DNA of 5,601 nt from contig JALNWR010000169.1 in the NCBI GenBank assembly GCA_023230795.1, positions 1-5,601 of the forward strand, read 5' to 3'. Position numbers and translations under genes: made by a program. Source of the stretch: Candidatus Cloacimonadota bacterium. GTDB taxonomy: Bacteria > Cloacimonadota > Cloacimonadia > Cloacimonadales > Cloacimonadaceae. The stretch's first letter is position 1. Each line of letters opens with the position of its first letter. The notes beneath the pieces are model-generated. The model was given only the letters and a program-made list of their open reading frames with translations. It was not told the origin of the DNA and ran no database searches. Positions 5,544-5,601 of this stretch are shown here, piece by piece.

Positions 5544-5574
5544 TTGACAAGATAGATAGCCTCAACAATATGGT
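5544..5574 (+). promoter_or_regulatory. Candidate promoter of the gene starting at 5599
   Basis: TTGACA at 5544-5549. The -10 element is unclear: CAATAT (16-nt spacer) or TATGGT (19-nt spacer). Position, about 25-50 nt before a good Shine-Dalgarno sequence, is right. The same perfect -35 hexamer occurs in front of the minus-strand gene. Confidence 0.4.
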
Positions 5575-5587
5575 TCCATCATTAGAC

Positions 5588-5592
5588 AGGAG
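5588..5592 (+). promoter_or_regulatory. Shine-Dalgarno sequence before the ATG at the window end
   Basis: AGGAG with a 6-nt spacer (TTAATC) before ATG 5599-5601, closely similar to the AAGGAGTTATCATG context of the gene starting at 3176. Confidence 0.7.
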
Positions 5593-5598
5593 TTAATC

Positions 5599-5601
5599 AT
5601 G
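5599..5601 (+). CDS. Start codon of a gene continuing beyond the window
   Basis: Only the ATG is visible. It is supported by AGGAG 6 nt upstream and a TTGACA-containing candidate promoter. Product unknown. Confidence 0.6.

Overview
The window probably comes from a Gram-negative bacterium of the Fibrobacterota-Chlorobi-Bacteroidota neighbourhood, with Cloacimonadota as my best guess. This rests mainly on one protein: a signal peptide, a long beta-rich body and a C-terminal PNPF...YDLRGR...WDGK...GIYIVR module, the FlgD-Ig-like / type IX secretion (T9SS) sorting-domain style common in those phyla. The phylum call is inference.

Left part (1-1572, + strand) looks like ordinary chromosome. It holds the 3' end of a gene for an RCK/TrkA-type regulatory domain of a probable potassium channel, then, 8 nt later, a stand-alone cyclic-nucleotide-binding domain protein, and 38 nt further a Qnr/McbG-type pentapeptide-repeat protein. 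The first two are probably one operon and may act together (nucleotide-controlled ion flux). A minus-strand gene (3176-1611) converges on this block and encodes the secreted protein with the C-terminal sorting domain. A candidate promoter for it lies about 210-240 nt upstream of its start codon.

The most interesting part is 3450-5015. A reading frame without any usable start codon in its first 345 nt runs into a MuF-type phage head morphogenesis domain (DDRTxxxC...PPYHWKCRT). This is fused to a C-terminal domain that matches, by eye, the colicin D tRNA-anticodon nuclease signature (K-H-x-x-x-D-F-G-I, followed about 60 residues later by a strand-turn-strand ending in G-C-Y). Its stop codon overlaps by one base the start of a 98-codon acidic protein with its own strong Shine-Dalgarno sequence. 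That is the expected place and size for the cognate immunity protein. A perfect 9-bp rho-independent terminator closes the pair. I read this as a 5'-truncated, possibly orphan, MuF-type polymorphic toxin/immunity cassette left from a prophage. The base composition of the MuF part and of the toxin/immunity part differs, which fits module swapping.

Right part (5016-5598) has no convincing gene. It holds an extremely G-poor, C-rich stretch with a thrice-repeated TTCTCGCCAA motif, a small palindrome and a hairpin with a U-tract on the minus strand. At its right edge are a -35-like TTGACA, a good Shine-Dalgarno sequence and the ATG of a gene that continues beyond the window.
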